A stretch of 64,000 nucleotides of DNA, from the NCBI GenBank assembly GCA_037974665.1, contig CM075764.1:115816325-115880324 (forward strand), in the 5' to 3' direction. The notes below the pieces were generated by a model. It made no database searches, was not told the DNA's origin, and saw only the letters and a program-made list of their open reading frames with translations. This DNA is from Ehretia macrophylla (lineage: Eukaryota > Streptophyta > Magnoliopsida > Boraginales > Ehretiaceae). Both the position numbers and the translations under genes were made by a program. Shown piece by piece: positions 48,601-60,395 of the stretch; position 1 is the stretch's first letter; the number at the start of each line of letters is the position of its first letter.

Positions 48601-51191
48601 AAAAGTTATGGGCACCGGAGCGACGGATACCTGGTCACAAGCCCCACACCCTCAATTTGCGGGCCCAGCCTCCACGTGAAGTGAAGTTGTCTTGCCCATG
48701 GTGCCGTGGGATTCGGTAATAGAAATGTGATGGGTTAGGTTGTTGTCTTTTTCTTGGCTCACGACGTACAATCCGAGACGAAAAAACAGCGTAAAAAAAG
48801 AAAAGTGTCCGAAAATTGATAAAAATGTTCAATTTTGGGCCTTGAAAATAGGCGCAACCGAGCAGGCTTGTTGCCCTCATCGTAGAGCTCTCAGAGAGCT
48901 TTCCTACAGTATGATGTGCGCCGCGTAACTCCTTACGGATCAAAAGTTATGGGCACCGGAGCGACGAATACCTGGTCACAAGCCCCATGCCCTCTATTTG
49001 CGGGCCCAGCCTCTACGTGAAGTGAAGTTGTCTTGCCCATGGTGCCGTGGGATTCGGTAATAGAAATGTGTTGAGTTAGGTTGTCGTCTTTTTCGTGACT
49101 CACGACGTACGATCCGGGACGAAAAAATAGCGTAAAAGAAGAAAAGTATCCCAAAACTGATGAAAACGTTGAATTTTGGGCCTTGAAAACAGGCGCAACC
49201 GAGCAGGCTAGGTGCCCCTGTCATAGAGCTCTCGGAGAGCTTTCCAACGGTATGATGTGCGCCGCGTAACTCCTTACGGATCAAAAGTTATGAGCACGGG
49301 AGCGACGGATACCTGATCACAAGCCCCACGCCCTCGATTTGTGTGCCCAGCCTCTACGTCAGGTGAAGTTGTCTAGCCCAAGGTGCCATGGGATTCGGTA
49401 ATAGAAATATGATGGATTAGGTTATTGTCCTTTTCGCGCCTCACGACGTACGATCCGGCACGAAAAAAAAGTGCAAAACAAGAAAAGTGTCCTGAAATTG
49501 ATGAAAACGTTCCTTTTTGGGCTCTGAAAATAGGCGCGACTGAGTAGGATTGTTTCCCCCGTCGTAGAGCTCTTAGAGAGCTTTCCAACGGTATATTGTG
49601 CGCCGTGTAACTCCTTACCGATCAAAAGTTATGGGCACCGGATTGACGGATACCTGGGCACAAGCCCTACGCCCTTGGTTTGCGGGCCCAGCCTCTACAT
49701 GAAGTGAAGTTGTCTTGCCCAAGGTGTCATGGGATTCGGTAATAGAAATGTGATGGATTAGGTTGTTGTCCTTTTCGAGGCTCACGACGTACGATCCGGG
49801 ACGAAAAAACAGTGGAAAAGAAGAAAAGTGTCACAAAACTGATGAAAATGTTCGATTTTGGGCTCCGAAAATAGGCGCAGCCATGCAGGCTTGAGGCCCA
49901 CGTCGTAGAGCTCTCGGAGAGTTTTCCAACGGTATGCTGTGCGCCGCGTAACTCCTTACGGAACAAAAGTTATGGGCACCGGAGCGACGGATACATGGTC
50001 ACAAGCCCCACGCCCTCGATTTGCGGGCCCAGCCTCTACGTGAAGTGAAGTTGTCTTGCCCATGGTACCGTGGGATTCGGTAATTGAAATGTGATGGATT
50101 ATGTTGTAATCTTTTTCGTGGCTCACGACGTACGATCCGGGACGGAAAAATAGCGCAAAAGATGAAAAGTATCCTAAAAATTATGGAAATGTTAGATTTT
50201 GGGCTCAAAAATTAGATGCAGCCGAGCATGCTAGATACCCCCCTTGTAGAGCTCTCAGAGTGCTTTCCAACGGTATGCTGTGCGCCGCTTTTATTCTTTA
50301 AGGATCAAAAGTTATGGGAACCAGAGCGACGGATAGCTGGTCATAAGCCCCACGCCCTCGTTTCGCGAGCCTAGCCTCTACGTGAAGTGAAGTTGTCTTG
50401 CCCAAGGTGCCGTGGGATTCGGTAATAGAAATGTGATGGATTAGGTTGTCGTCCTTTTCGCGGCTCACGACGTACGATCCGAGACGGAAAAACAGCCGAA
50501 AAGAAGGAAAGTGTCCTGAAAATGATGAAAACATTCAATTTTGGGCTTCGAAAATAGGCGCATCCGAGCAATCTTGCTGCTCCCGTCGTAGAGCTCTCGA
50601 AGATCTTTCCTACGGTATGTTGTGCGCCGCGTAATTCCTTACGGATCAAAAGTTATGGGCACCGAAGCGACGGATACCTGGTCACAAGCCCCACGCCCTC
50701 GATTTGGAGGCCCAGCCTCTACGTGAAGTGAAGTTGTCTTGCCCAAGGAGCCGTGGGATTCGGCAATAGAAATGTGATGGATTAGGTTGTCGTCCTTTTC
50801 GCAGCTCACGACGTACGATCCGGGATGGAAAAACTGCGAAAAAGAAGAAAAGTGTCCCGAAACTAATGAAAATGTTCGATTTTGGGCCTTGAAAACAGGC
50901 GCAACCAAGCAGGATAGATGCCCCCGTCGTAGAGCTCTCGGAGAACTTTCCAACGGTATGCTGTGCGCCGCATAACACCTTGTGGATCAAAAGTTATGGG
51001 CACCGGAGCGACGAATACTTGGTCACAAGCCCCACGCCCTCGATTTGCGGGCCCAACCTCTACGTCAAGTGAAGTTGTCTTGCCCAAGGTGCTGTGGGAT
51101 TCGGTAATAGAAATGTGATGGATTACGTTGTCATCCTTTTCGCGGTTCACGATGTACGATCCGGGATAGAAAAACAGCGGAAAAGAAGAAA

Positions 51192-54100
51192 TGTAAAGCC
51201 CGACCTCGATTTACGTGCGATACCTCGTTTCTTGTGCCCTAACCTAGATTTGCGTGCCTTGACCTAGGTTTAAGAATCTTGTTTCGTTTTTTGTGCCTTG
51301 CATTGAATTACATGCATACATTTAGGATTGCGTACATTTACTTGAAAAACGTGCATTCGTCTCGTAGTTTGTGCCTTACCTCGTAGTGCGTGTCCTAAAG
51401 TTAGGAAAGCGTGCCCACACGTTAATCAAGAAAGCATCTTACACGAAGCATTAAATCATTAATTAATCCTACAAATTCCACTAACTAATATTAAATTGCT
51501 AATTCAACCCACTAGAAGACAAAATCTCATAAAAAGCTAGACATTCTTATTCTTTTGCATCTCCCAAACACACAATTAAATCTTGCTCACCGAAGAAAAA
51601 AATTCAGATTCTTGCAATGCCTTGGCCGACCACTTTTTGTGCATTTGTGCTTGCTTGCTTAATTCAAATTCATTCCTAGCAATTCTATGACAACTAACGA
51701 CACAAAGCAAAAAAAAAAGGCTCAAAAACCCTCCCCAATGCACCAAATCTCGACCCATTCTCTTGCCCATGCTAGGATGATTCAAATTATGCTTCTTGAA
51801 GACACAAATTCAGAATTCTCAAGGCTCAAGGCTGACACAAGCATCAACCTACCAAGCTTATCATTTTTTCTTTCATTCTTTCTTTCTTTCTCACATTTTC
51901 TCTCACTCTCTCTCATTTCTTCTCTCTCTCTCGGCCTTGGCTGAAATTCTTCTCTCCATAGCTTAAGTTCATCACTCATTGGTTCATCAAGACATGCAAG
52001 AAGCTAGGAGCTCGACCAAGCAAAGCTAGGAGCAAAGAAACTCACATGCAAGCTCATAGCACTTTCATTTCGGCTTAGGTGAGTTTGTTAGCTTCCATTT
52101 CGTTTTCTTCTTGTTCTAACCACATGCACCTACTAAGAACTTGGTTACTAAGCTAGGAAATTAGAGAAAATCAAGTGGTCTCTAGGCTAAGCAAGGAAAA
52201 GAGTCAATCTTGTGCATCCTCAAGAGTTTGTGCATTTTCTTGTTGTCTTGCTAAGGTGAGGGCTAAAACTTCTTGAAAAGCTTTTGAAAACCACATGCAT
52301 GCCTTTGAATGTCTATTTTTACCTCTGTACTTGTGATATATGTGTGTTCATGAGCTTTTATAAACATGCATGTAAGATATTTGGCTAGAATGTGATGATA
52401 GTTGAAATCGCGTATGGGACAGTCTTCTGTCTTGTTGGTGTGGGGTGATTTTGACCAGGTAAATGAGGATGAAAATGTGTGAAATTGGTAAGTAACTATT
52501 TTTGCCAGTTCTGAGAAGTTTTCGCAGAAATATGCCAAAGCTAATTTTGACTCTAAGGTCCTCAAAATAGCAAAATATAAAAATGTGTCCAAATCTGGAA
52601 AATCTGGGAAATTGAAGCAGGTTTTGGCAGATTCACTGTTCTTGTAGAACGAACCAGTTTTGATTTAGTAAATGATATCCAAAATGCATGAAATTTGGTT
52701 TGCTGCTAGATTTTTCAGTTCTGGACATTTTTGTCAGAAATGGACTAAGGCTAAATCTGACCCTAAGGCCCTACAAAACGACAAGTATTGAAATGTGTAC
52801 AAATCTGGACAGTTTTGCGTAGCCTCACTGTTTTGGCTATAACTCTTGAACCCGAACTCCAAATGATGCGAGGTTTCTTTCTGGATTTAGTTCACTCCTT
52901 AAGCTTTAATTTGAAATTTTTTTACTGGAATTGGAGTTTGTTTGCTTGTCTTAATGATTGTGAGAAAACAGCCCATTGCAGTGAGGGTTTCACCTAGTGA
53001 TATGCTTAGAAAAATTATTGTAGCTTCTCTTGTTGTATTAAATGCTTGGGATTGTGGCATTGGGATGTTGTGTGGAATATTTTGAATGTTTGAGGGTGTT
53101 TGAATTAATCAATGCATGGCTTGAGTTTAATTACGTGACAACTTAGGGCTTAATCGCACGGGTGAGTGTGAATTGAAATCCTAATGACTAGGTAAACTCG
53201 CTAAGTGTTGATCCTATGAATATCATGTTTAATTATGTAATTAGTAGGGTGCCCATAGTTGCCCTTATAGCCCTAAATATGATTCCGATTATTACATGTT
53301 GACAAGTAGGCTTTTCTTGCACCCGATCCCACGTAGATGTCATTGCTTGTTGAATAATCTTACTATTTGATTACGTGAACTTCGAAATGAGTTATATGAC
53401 TTGATTTACATGCGTTACATGGCTGCCCGTTTAATATTCATATAACTCCATGTGCTTTACAAGTGAAATTACTTGTCATATCGTGCCTCGCGTGTTTACT
53501 TGTCAATGTGCAATCTTATGACTGCTCGGAGGCAACCTACTTTGTTGTCCTCCTAATGTGATATATTAAATGTCATAAATGTGCATTGCATACAAGGTTG
53601 CAACCTTTCATTCTGGCGTGGTAGCGTTCACGCACACCGGGCGGCATCGGGCTTGCTGGTGCAACCGTGACTACCATTGTCCAATTCCCTCTCTCGCTTG
53701 GGGGCTAGACTTCCTCGGAGAGTTGGGTCGTAGGATTTCGGGGTACATCCGGAGTACACCCATCTGGCGTGATAAGGGGATGATTTGAAGTCGGCCGCAA
53801 CAACTGATACTGGAAGTAAACTGAGAGCAAAAAGCTCACTGTATCCTTTTCACTATGTGTATAAGTACTCTCGCTTGGTTCCTAGAGGACCTCGGGGAGG
53901 AAAGACGGGTAATTGAGTTCTTTTACTGTTATATTACATTATGTACTTACTTGCGATACATGTCATGCTTGCAAAGGGTTTTCATAAGTTGAACCGGAAA
54001 ATGAGTTTCAAAACTTATTTCTCGTTCCCCCTCGCTGAGTTCATAAGGACTCACCCTCTTTTATCATCTCAGGTGAAGAAGACCAGGAACAGGTACTCGA

Positions 54101-54767
54101 GGACAACGTGCCTAATGATGATTCCTTGGAATGATTGCTTGCCCTACGTGCCTTGCTTGACTATGGCCATTTTGTGAACAATATGTTGCTTGAAGACTAT
54201 TTCATTTCTTATGTTGCTTGTTATTGTATTATAAATGACCCCCGTTATAATTTGGGGTCTAATTTTGGCTTGTACTGATCATAAATAGATAGACACTACT
54301 ATGGTCGTTTTTGCTATCGTTATTGGCTAGTATCTATCATAGGATTATGAAGTATCAAGTAAAGATTGAGTAAAATGAATCTATCCAATTTTAAGCAGGT
54401 ATTCATTGTTAAGCTAAGATCAACAGGTACTTTTGTAACGAGGATTAACAAACAAACGAGACATAGTATCATGCTAGGTTATTAATCAAACGAGACTGCG
54501 AGATAACTAGTAGGCGTTTCAATTGATGATAAATAGTAATCTTAGTTGGAAATGAATTTGAGATTGAAAGTTTTGAGGCCTTTAGAAAATTAGGTCAAAC
54601 TAAGGAGCCCAATTATAGCCGTTATGCTGTCGGTTTTCCGGAGGATTTGTGGAATTTAGGCTAAACGTTAAGTGTTATACCTTCTTAAACGATTAAGTAC
54701 GTGAAAGGACTTGAATGTTTAGATCACTCCCTAGTCTAACCTCTATAGGTCGGGTTGGGGCGTGACA
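51192..54767 (+). repeat. 5' LTR of element 2 (family A)
   Basis: Begins TGTAAAGCCCGACC, where relatives have TGTGAGGCCCGACC (two G to A changes at the very end), and ends GGGGCGTGACA; 3,576 bp. It contains the GTGC array, CT tract, stem-loops 1-3, 69-codon frame (53579-53788) and acidic frame (54072-54134). Confidence 0.95.
54072..54134 (+). CDS. Acidic 20-codon LTR frame, intact copy
   Basis: Follows TTTTATCATCTCAG and ends at TGA, as at 8334-8396, with one Pro to Leu change. See that entry. Confidence 0.22.
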   Translation, partial: GEEDQEQVLEDNVPNDDSLE

Positions 54768-54779
54768 CCTATAGATGAA

Positions 54780-54791
54780 TGGTATCAGAGC
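54780..54791 (+). other. Primer binding site of element 2
   Basis: TGGTATCAGAGC, 12 bases after the LTR end, identical to that of element 1. The stretch from here to the gag ATG at 55036 shows no other feature. Confidence 0.9.
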
Positions 54792-55035
54792 TTAGATTGC
54801 TTAAGCCGAGTTTAACTCTCGGACCATGGGTAGAAGCCCTAAGGTTATTAGGATGACTTGTTCATGTGTGATAATGTTAATTATGCCTTCTATGTTCTAT
54901 GTGCTTATGTGATTAACATGTCTTAACTATTTCGAAAGTTGTGTGTTCATGTAAAATTATATGTTGCATATCTTATGCGTTAAATTCTTGTTTGTCGTAT
55001 TTCAATAAATTGTGCATCCTAATCTGTGCCTTTAG

Positions 55036-56055
55036 ATGGCTGGCCCTAGTACCCGCACTACTAATAGGAGCAGTGAGCCCCAAGAGACCGGAGATGCTTA
55101 TCAAACTAATCCCGGCATGGCTATGTTTAACATGATGGCGAATGCCATGGATCGCGTGTCGCGAGTGATGGAACGTCAAGATGCATGTGAAGCAAACAAC
55201 AACAATAATAGGAATAATGGTAACCATGGGAGACATAGCAGAAAGCGGGAGTTTCTTGACTTTCGCCCGTCCAAATTCCACGGGGAAGCTGATGATGAAA
55301 AGGCAGAGGCTTGGCTGTCTGAGATCGAGAGGATTTTCAGGCCACTTGACTATACTGATGAAGAAAAGGTGGAGTTCGCTGTGTTTCTGTTGCACGGGGA
55401 TACTGAGCATTGGTGGCACACTGTGGAGGCACTTTGGGAAACTGATCAGACACCTCGCTTGTGGGGTAATTTCGTTAAGGCATTCAAGGAGAAATATGTA
55501 CCTACAGTTTCCAGGCAGAGGCGGATTGAGGAATTCATGCACTTGAACCAGGGTAACATGACGGTGGCCCAATACGAGGCTCGTTTTGACTGACTGTCAC
55601 GCTATGCTCAATACATGGTGAGTACCCCTGAGGCAAAGATGTGAAAATTTACGAATAGGTTTAGGCCAGAAATCCAGGACCAGTTGGCTTCGCATGACTT
55701 CGATACCTATTTTGCTCTCCTTGCTGCTGCTTCCCGAGTTGAGAAGAGGAAACTTGATAGAGCCAGTTCAAGCCAACCGAACAAGAAACCATATCAGCCT
55801 TCAGGTCAACAGAGGAAATTCCAGAGTCAGAGTCGCAGTCATGCCAGAGCCAGAACAGACCAGTTAATAACTGTGGCCCAACTAAAGCACTATCAGCCTC
55901 TTCCACCCGCGGATCCACAGGTAGTTCACCCGCTACTCAGTCTATCAATTGTTCTTACTGTGACAAGAAGGGTCACACCGAGGCCCAGTGCTGGAAGAAG
56001 TCAGGACGATGTGTGTGGTGTGGCAGTGATCAACATCAGATCAAGGATTGCTCTA
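55036..56055 (+). pseudogene. gag: gag of element 2, two stops and a frameshift
   Basis: ATG at 55036 matches the element 1 start. The first 185 codons are open and cover most of the capsid domain (EHWWHTVEAL, KAFKEKYVP). TGA at 55591 stands where element 1 has CGA, a CpG-type change. TGA at 55642 stands where element 1 has TGG. A 1-base deletion near 55832 in the Ser/Gln-rich linker shifts the frame. The two CCHC zinc knuckles follow in the new frame (first Cys near 55950, second knuckle from about 56010). The lesions differ from those of element 1, so the two copies decayed independently. Confidence 0.9.
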
Positions 56056-56768
56056 AATGGCAAGCAGGACAAAATCAGGTTAAACCAGCTGGTAGAGGCA
56101 AGGCTCCAGTTCTTAGAGTTCAGGCTCGAGCTTATGCTATTGAGTGCGAGGAGCTTCCGGACGAGACCCCTGTTGTTGAAGGTACATTTTTCATACTGAA
56201 TCAACCTGTTAGGGTGCTAATTGATCCAGGTGCTACTCATTCATTTATTACTCCCTTATGTGTACAACATGTGAAACTACGAGTTATATGTTTGCCTTAC
56301 GAAGTAGAAGTTGGTACTCCAATGGGTTCTAAACTTGTTACTAGCTCAGCTTGTAAAGCATGTAAAATCCAAATTAAAGATAGGGAATTCTCAGTCAATC
56401 TTATTGTATTACCTTTTCGAGACTATGAAGTCATCTTAGGGATGGACTGGTTGGCAAAGCATCATGCCCAACTAGATTGCCGGATGAAGATTGTAACATT
56501 CCGAATACCTGGTCAACCAATATTGGAGGTAATGGGTCAAAGAGACTTCACCGGGAGTTCCATCATTTCATCTACGAAAGCAGTGAAGTCCTTGAGAAAA
56601 GGATGTAGTGGATACTTAGCTTACCTCATCAACAAGCTGTCAGACAAAGCTAAGTTCGAGGATATGTCAGTGTTTAAAGATTATGCGGATGTGTTTCTAG
56701 AAGAATTGGCCGGTTTATTCCCAAATCGGGAGATCGAGTTCATTATAGAGTTACTGCCTGGCTACTAG
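56056..56768 (+). pseudogene. pol: Protease region of element 2
   Basis: Open in one frame from the zinc knuckles through [10 protein letters not shown] (protease active site) and ILGMDWL to a TAG at 56766, where element 1 reads CAA. The protease itself is unbroken in this copy, but it has lost its continuous link to gag and to RT. Confidence 0.88.
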
Positions 56769-56800
56769 CCGATATCTAAAGCTCCCTATCGTATGGTACC
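56769..56800 (+). pseudogene. pol: Start of the RT region of element 2, cut by an LTR
   Basis: Eleven codons equivalent to [11 protein letters not shown] of element 1, ending at GTACC, the left copy of the target-site duplication. The frame resumes at 60396. Confidence 0.88.
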
Positions 56801-59800
56801 TGTCACGCCCCAACCCGGCCTATAAAGGTTAGACTAGGGTGTGATCTAAACATTCAAGTCCTTTCACATTCTTAATCATTCTAGGAGGTTTAACACTTAA
56901 CGTTTTATTCTAGACTCCAAAATTTTCCGAAAATCCGGCAGTATAATGGCTATAATTGGGCTCTTTGTTTTGACCTAATTTTTCTAACAGCCTCAAAATT
57001 TACCATCTCAAATTCAATTCCAGCTAAGATTACTATTATTCCATCAATTGAATTGCCTATTGGTTAATTCGACGTCCCATTTGATTTATAACCTAACATG
57101 ATACTATGTCTCGTTTTTCCATTTATCCTCGTTTCAAAATATACCTGTTGATCTTAGCTTATTAGTGAGTACCTGCTGAGATTGGATAAGTTCATTAACC
57201 TATTCCTTAATTAAGCATCATAACCTGTGATAGATACTAGCGGTAGTAAAAGAAAAACGATCATAGTAGTGTCATGTCTAGTATCAGTCTACTTAAAATA
57301 AGTACAAACCAAAATTAGACCCCAAATTACAACGGGGGTCTTTTACATTAACGACAACAACAACATAAGATAAATAGTCTTCAAGCAGCACAAGGTACAC
57401 AAGTAGTCACGTTCAAGCAAAACAACAATAACAAGCAATCACTCCAGGGGTTCATCATTAGGTACATTGTCCTCGGGTTCCTGTACCTGTTCTTCTTCAC
57501 CTGAGATGATAAAAGAGGGTGAGTCCTTATGAACTCAGCGAGGGGGGAACGAGAAATAAGTTTTGAAACTCATTTTCCGGTTAAACTTATAAAAATCCCT
57601 TTCTCAGCATGAATACAACAGAAATACAAGTATAGAAATACAAGTACATAACAGGAATACCGGTCTTTCCTCCCCGAGGTTCTCTAGGATCCAAGCGGGA
57701 GTACTTATACACATAATAAAAAGGATACGGCGAGCTTTTGCTCTCAGATCAGTTTCAGAATCAGAAGTTGCGGCCGACTTCAAATCATTCCCCAAAACAC
57801 ACCAGGTGGGTGTACTCCGGATGTACCCCAAAATCCTACGACCCAACTCTCCGAGGAAGTCTAGCCCCCAAGCGAGAGAGGGAATGGGACCATGGTGATC
57901 ACGGTAACACCGGCAAACCCGATACCGCCCGGCGTACGTGATCACTACCATGCCGACAGGAAAGGTTGCAACCTTGAATGCAATGCACATTCATGACAAG
58001 TAATATATATCACAGAAGGAAGACAACAAAGTAGGTTGCCTCCGGACAGTCATAGGATTGCACATTGACAGATAAACAAGCAGGACACGATAAGACAGGA
58101 AATTTCACTTGAAAGGCATATAGAGTTATATGGAAATTAAACGGGCAGCCATGTAACACATGTAAAACAGGCCATATAACTCATTAAAAAGTCCACGCAA
58201 TCAAGTGAAAAGATTATTCAACATGCAATGATATCAACAAGGGTTTGGATGCAAGAAAAGCTTAATTGTCAACATGCAATGGTCAAGATCACTTTTGAAG
58301 TTATAAAACATTTACGGGCAGCCCACTAAGCCTATGATTCCAACATAATATCCAAATAATCAACACTTATTAAGACTACCTAGTCATTAGGGCTTCCATT
58401 TCAAGTATATTCGTGCAATTTGAGCCTCAACCCATATCAATGTCAATCTCAAACCATACATCATTTAATACAACATCCTCAAACGTTCAAAACAGTCCAC
58501 ACAACATCCCAACACCACATTTCCACACAATTAGTACCACAAGAGAGGTTACAACAATTTTCCAAGCATATGGCTAAATGAAACCTTTACTGCAATAGGA
58601 TGTTTTCTCACAATCAATAGGATAATCAAACAATCTCAAAATTCAGTAAATAAGATGTCAAATTAAATCTTAAGAAGTTAACTAAAATTAGAAACAAACC
58701 TTGCATCAATTGGAGTTCAGAATCATTAGTTATAGCCGAAACAGTGAGGTAACACAAAACTGTCCAGATTTGTACACTTTTCAGAAATTGACGTTTTTGA
58801 GGTCCTTAGAGTCAGTTTTAGCTTTGGTCCATTTCTGACAAAATTGTCCAGAACTGAAAAATATAGCAGTAGACCCAATTTTATTCGTTTTGGGAAACGT
58901 TTACTAAGTCAAATATGGTTCGTTCCACAAGGTCAGTGCATCTGCCAAAACCTGATTCATTTTTTCCAGATTTCCAGATTTGGTCACATTTTAATGATTT
59001 GCCATTTTGAGGACCTTAGAGCCAAAATTAGCTTCGGTCTATTTCTGGGAAAAATGTTCAAAACTGTCCAAACTAGTCACCCACCAATTTTCAAGCATTG
59101 GCAACATCATTTGCTTAGCTATACTTATCTCGAACAGACTGGTCAGAGAGCTGTCAACAATTTCGACTTCACCTAGCATCATTTCCAAGCCAAGATCTTG
59201 CCATGCATGGTTGTTTAAGCTTATGAACGACCAAATAGCTCAAGTACAGAAGCAAATACACACATCTATGAGCATGCATGTGAAATTTGAAGAGTTTTCA
59301 AAAGGTTTTAACCCTCACCTTAGCAATCAACCACAAAATGCTCAAGACCCTTGTTGAAGCTCAAATCTTCTCCTTTCCTTTGCTTAGCTGAGAACCTCAC
59401 TAGTTTTTCTCTATTTTTCCTAGCTTAATGATCAATCTCTTAGTGCATGCATGTAGTTAGAACTTGAAGAAAAGAAATGGATGCTTAATAACTCACCTAG
59501 GCCGAAAATGAAGCTTCAATGCACATGCATGAGTGATTTCGAACTCTAGCTTGCTCGGTTGTAGTTCCTTGCTTGTAGCTTGCAAAACTTAGCTATGGTG
59601 TGAAGAGGAGAAGTTGAGAAGATGGTGAATTCATCCAAGGCCGAAAATGAAAGAGAAAGGAGAGATGAGGAGAGAAATGAGTGAAAAGAAATGAAGAAAA
59701 TGACAAGCAAGGAAGCCTTTTGCATCTTCAAGGAGAATGTCGGCCTTGGGCTTCAAAATTCTGCATTTTGTGTCTCCAATGTGATATTTTGAAATTGCTA

Positions 59801-60395
59801 GGATGGGCAAGGATGAAGTGGCCGAAAATTTGTGCAAGTGGAAGGATTTTTGAGCAATTTTTAATACCTTTGTGTCATAAAATGTCTAAGCATGCAATAG
59901 AAATAAAAGAAATTGTTCAAACCTTGTGCAAAGACATGGTTTGGTCAGCCAAGGATAATAAAAGGGCTGAATTTTTGTCATCTTTTGGGTGTTAATTGTT
60001 GTGTGTTGAAAATGCAAAAAGAACGAAGAATAAAGAATAAGGAATGTCTAGTATTTGGTGCCTTTTTTGTCTTCTAGTGAATGGAATTTGGATTATTATA
60101 TTGTTAGTGGATTTTGTAGGATTGTTTAATAGTCTAGTGCTTCGTGAAAGATGCTTTCTTGATGAACATGAAGGCACGCTTTCCTAGGTCTAGGGCACGC
60201 ACTACGAGGTAGGACACGAACTACGAGACGGACGCACGTTTTTTGAGTAAATGCACGCAATCCCAAATGAATGCACGTAATTCAACGCATGGGACATAAA
60301 ATGAACACAATTCTTTAACCTAGGTCATAGCACACAAATCTAGGTTAGGGCACACGAAGCTAGGTTTTGCACGCAAATCGGGGTCGGGCCTCACA
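56801..60395 (-). mobile_element. Solo LTR (family A), minus strand, inside element 2 pol
   Basis: Begins TGTCACGCCCC and ends GGGCCTCACA, 3,595 bp, flanked by GTACC (56796-56800) and GCACC (60396-60400). Element 1 reads GGCACC here, so the left copy changed by one base after insertion. No internal region is seen. The complement carries stem-loops 1-3, a longer version of the LTR open frame (57604-57990) and the acidic frame (57439-57501). Confidence 0.95.
57439..57501 (-). CDS. Acidic 20-codon LTR frame, minus-strand copy
   Basis: Complement strand, open from GGT after CAG to TGA at the same length as at 8334-8396. Several codons differ but Glu/Asp/Gln content is kept. See 8334-8396. Confidence 0.22.
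   Translation of the reverse strand, partial: GEEEQVQEPEDNVPNDEPLE

Larger units (their letters stand above)
29228..51191 (+). repeat. 341-bp satellite, main block (about 64 monomers)
   Basis: Continuous head-to-tail monomers, all on the plus strand, starting at the CTGTG duplication and ending in GAAGAAA where element 2 inserted. Variant monomers recur at fixed steps. GTGCTTCACCC (a monomer lacking part of the GCGTAACTCC segment) is at 31274 and 36346, with a close variant at 33633. TTAGATGCAG monomers are at 35255, 42381, 44080, 45104, 47484 and 50212. The many open frames of about 60-116 codons on both strands are repeat by-products. I see no other feature in these 22 kb. Confidence 0.96.

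Noticed and set aside
1252..50975. Repeated plus-strand frames of about 62 codons beginning MSSFSRLTTYDPGRKN
   Set aside because: Also a fixed segment of each satellite monomer, complementary to the minus-strand frames. It is explained by low stop density in that segment.
29395..50990. Dozens of open frames of about 90-116 codons on the minus strand with similar proteins (for example 36065-36367 and 50682-50990)
   Set aside because: They are the same part of the 341-bp satellite read in two frames. 341 is not a multiple of three, so no frame runs through successive monomers, and many copies are broken by indels. There is no sign of gene structure.
234..51191. A CENP-B-box-like motif in the satellite
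   Set aside because: I looked for NTTCGNNNNANNCGGGN on both strands around CGTTCGATTTTGGGC and TCCCGAAACTGATG. Only partial matches occur, missing fixed positions.
29228..51191. The 341-bp unit as a simple dimer of two 170-bp halves
   Set aside because: The halves share only short fragments such as TCGATTT-GGGC. I see no convincing internal duplication.
234..51191. Preferred insertion phase of retrotransposons within the satellite monomer
   Set aside because: Four of five insertions fall between about positions 46 and 161 of the monomer counted from CTCACGACG, but five events are too few to support a claim.
59681..59995. 104-codon frame in the minus-strand solo LTR, and similar frames at 5948-6139 and 14353-14544
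   Set aside because: Chance frames in LTR sequence with no domain. Equivalent positions in other LTR copies are not consistently open, apart from the near-identical LTR pair of element 1.
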